Made by a program: the position numbers and the translations under genes. From Hyphomicrobiales bacterium (GTDB lineage Bacteria; Pseudomonadota; Alphaproteobacteria; Rhizobiales; Rhizobiaceae), in NCBI GenBank assembly GCA_900472575.1, contig UCIV01000019.1, positions 62,001-126,000 of the forward strand: 64,000 nucleotides of DNA. The letters run 5' to 3'. This document shows positions 63,889 through 64,000 of this stretch, piece after piece. Position 1 is the first letter of the stretch. The number at the start of each line of letters is the position of its first letter. Below the pieces are notes generated by a model that saw only the letters and a program-made list of their open reading frames with translations, was not told where the DNA came from and searched no databases.

Positions 63889-64000
63889 GGCGGATGGCCT
63901 GGTTTCTGTTTGCGGGTGGAATCGGCTTCCTGATCGATGTCGGCGTCAACCACCTGCTGTTGACCTATACGCCGATCGGGCCGTTCCTGTCGCGCATACC
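63885..64000 (+). CDS. GtrA-like flippase (3' end outside window)
   Basis: Only 38 codons are visible: MRRMAWFLFAGGIGFLIDVG then VNHLLLTY, the standard start of GtrA, a four-helix protein that flips polyprenyl-phosphate sugars. ATG overlaps the GtrB stop (ATGA), so the two are co-translated. Confidence 0.85.
   Translation, partial: MRRMAWFLFAGGIGFLIDVGVNHLLLTYTPIGPFLSRI

Noticed and set aside
1-64000. Mobile elements, CRISPR arrays, tRNAs
   Set aside because: No transposase, integrase, regularly spaced repeat array or tRNA cloverleaf was seen on either strand by reading; absence is not proven without a covariance search.

Overview
The window is an ordinary core-chromosome segment of an alphaproteobacterium, most likely a member of Rhizobiaceae (Agrobacterium/Rhizobium/Neorhizobium type). 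The evidence is the gene order dnaA-rpsT-enoyl-CoA hydratase-mutM-ubiE-ubiB, the PmtA-type phospholipid N-methyltransferase, an RlpA-like protein next to rsmB with guaA nearby, the high GC content and the protein sequences themselves. I see no insertion sequence, integrase, tRNA, rRNA, CRISPR array or plasmid backbone gene. dnaA and dnaN lie 30 kb apart, and nothing here looks like a full oriC.

Layout. 1-4.4 kb (minus strand): dnaA (cut by the left edge), an 820-bp dnaA upstream region with a cluster of GANTC methylation sites, rpsT, an enoyl-CoA hydratase and mutM. 4.5-10.7 kb (plus): ubiE-ubiB, a HutH-like lyase lacking the MIO-forming Ala-Ser-Gly, and a two-gene unit of a membrane coiled-coil protein and a ClpP-like periplasmic protein. 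10.7-19.4 kb: a YnfM/YnfL-like transporter-regulator pair, a glyoxalase-like protein, coaBC, a YjbR-like protein, a class II glutamine amidotransferase, otsB-otsA and yigZ. 19.4-25.3 kb: prfC, dut, cysK, comM/yifB, gshB. 25.4-29.9 kb: the ugpBAEC glycerol-3-phosphate importer with a PHO-box-like site. 29.9-34.7 kb: rsmI-yraN, dnaN, pmtA, a histidine phosphatase and pyrF. 34.7-42.9 kb: a beta-helix protein, DUF1330, an NDUFA9-like protein, a 50-aa exported peptide, a GST-queG-SDR operon, an RlpA-like protein and rsmB. 43-48.1 kb: a four-gene cell-envelope unit (imelysin, di-heme DUF1111, second imelysin, Tat-exported DUF1513), probably iron-linked. 48.1-60 kb: tspO, a thioesterase, an MTA/SAH nucleosidase, guaA, yqaA, ogt, a 2'-5' RNA ligase-like protein, a 54-aa protein, an ArsC-like reductase, ybaK, an M29 aminopeptidase, a cyclase-family protein, an orphan ParA-like ATPase and xseA. 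60-64 kb: an orphan gene-transfer-agent-type spike base protein, a tiny membrane protein, and a lipid-linked glycosylation locus (GT-C-like protein, GtrB-like GT2, GtrA-like flippase cut by the right edge).

Most genes are housekeeping. The observations most worth following are the GANTC cluster upstream of dnaA, the MIO-less lyase, the paired imelysin/di-heme operon with a palindromic operator candidate, the orphan spike base protein, and the envelope glycosylation locus. Identifications rest on reading motifs by eye; no database search was run.
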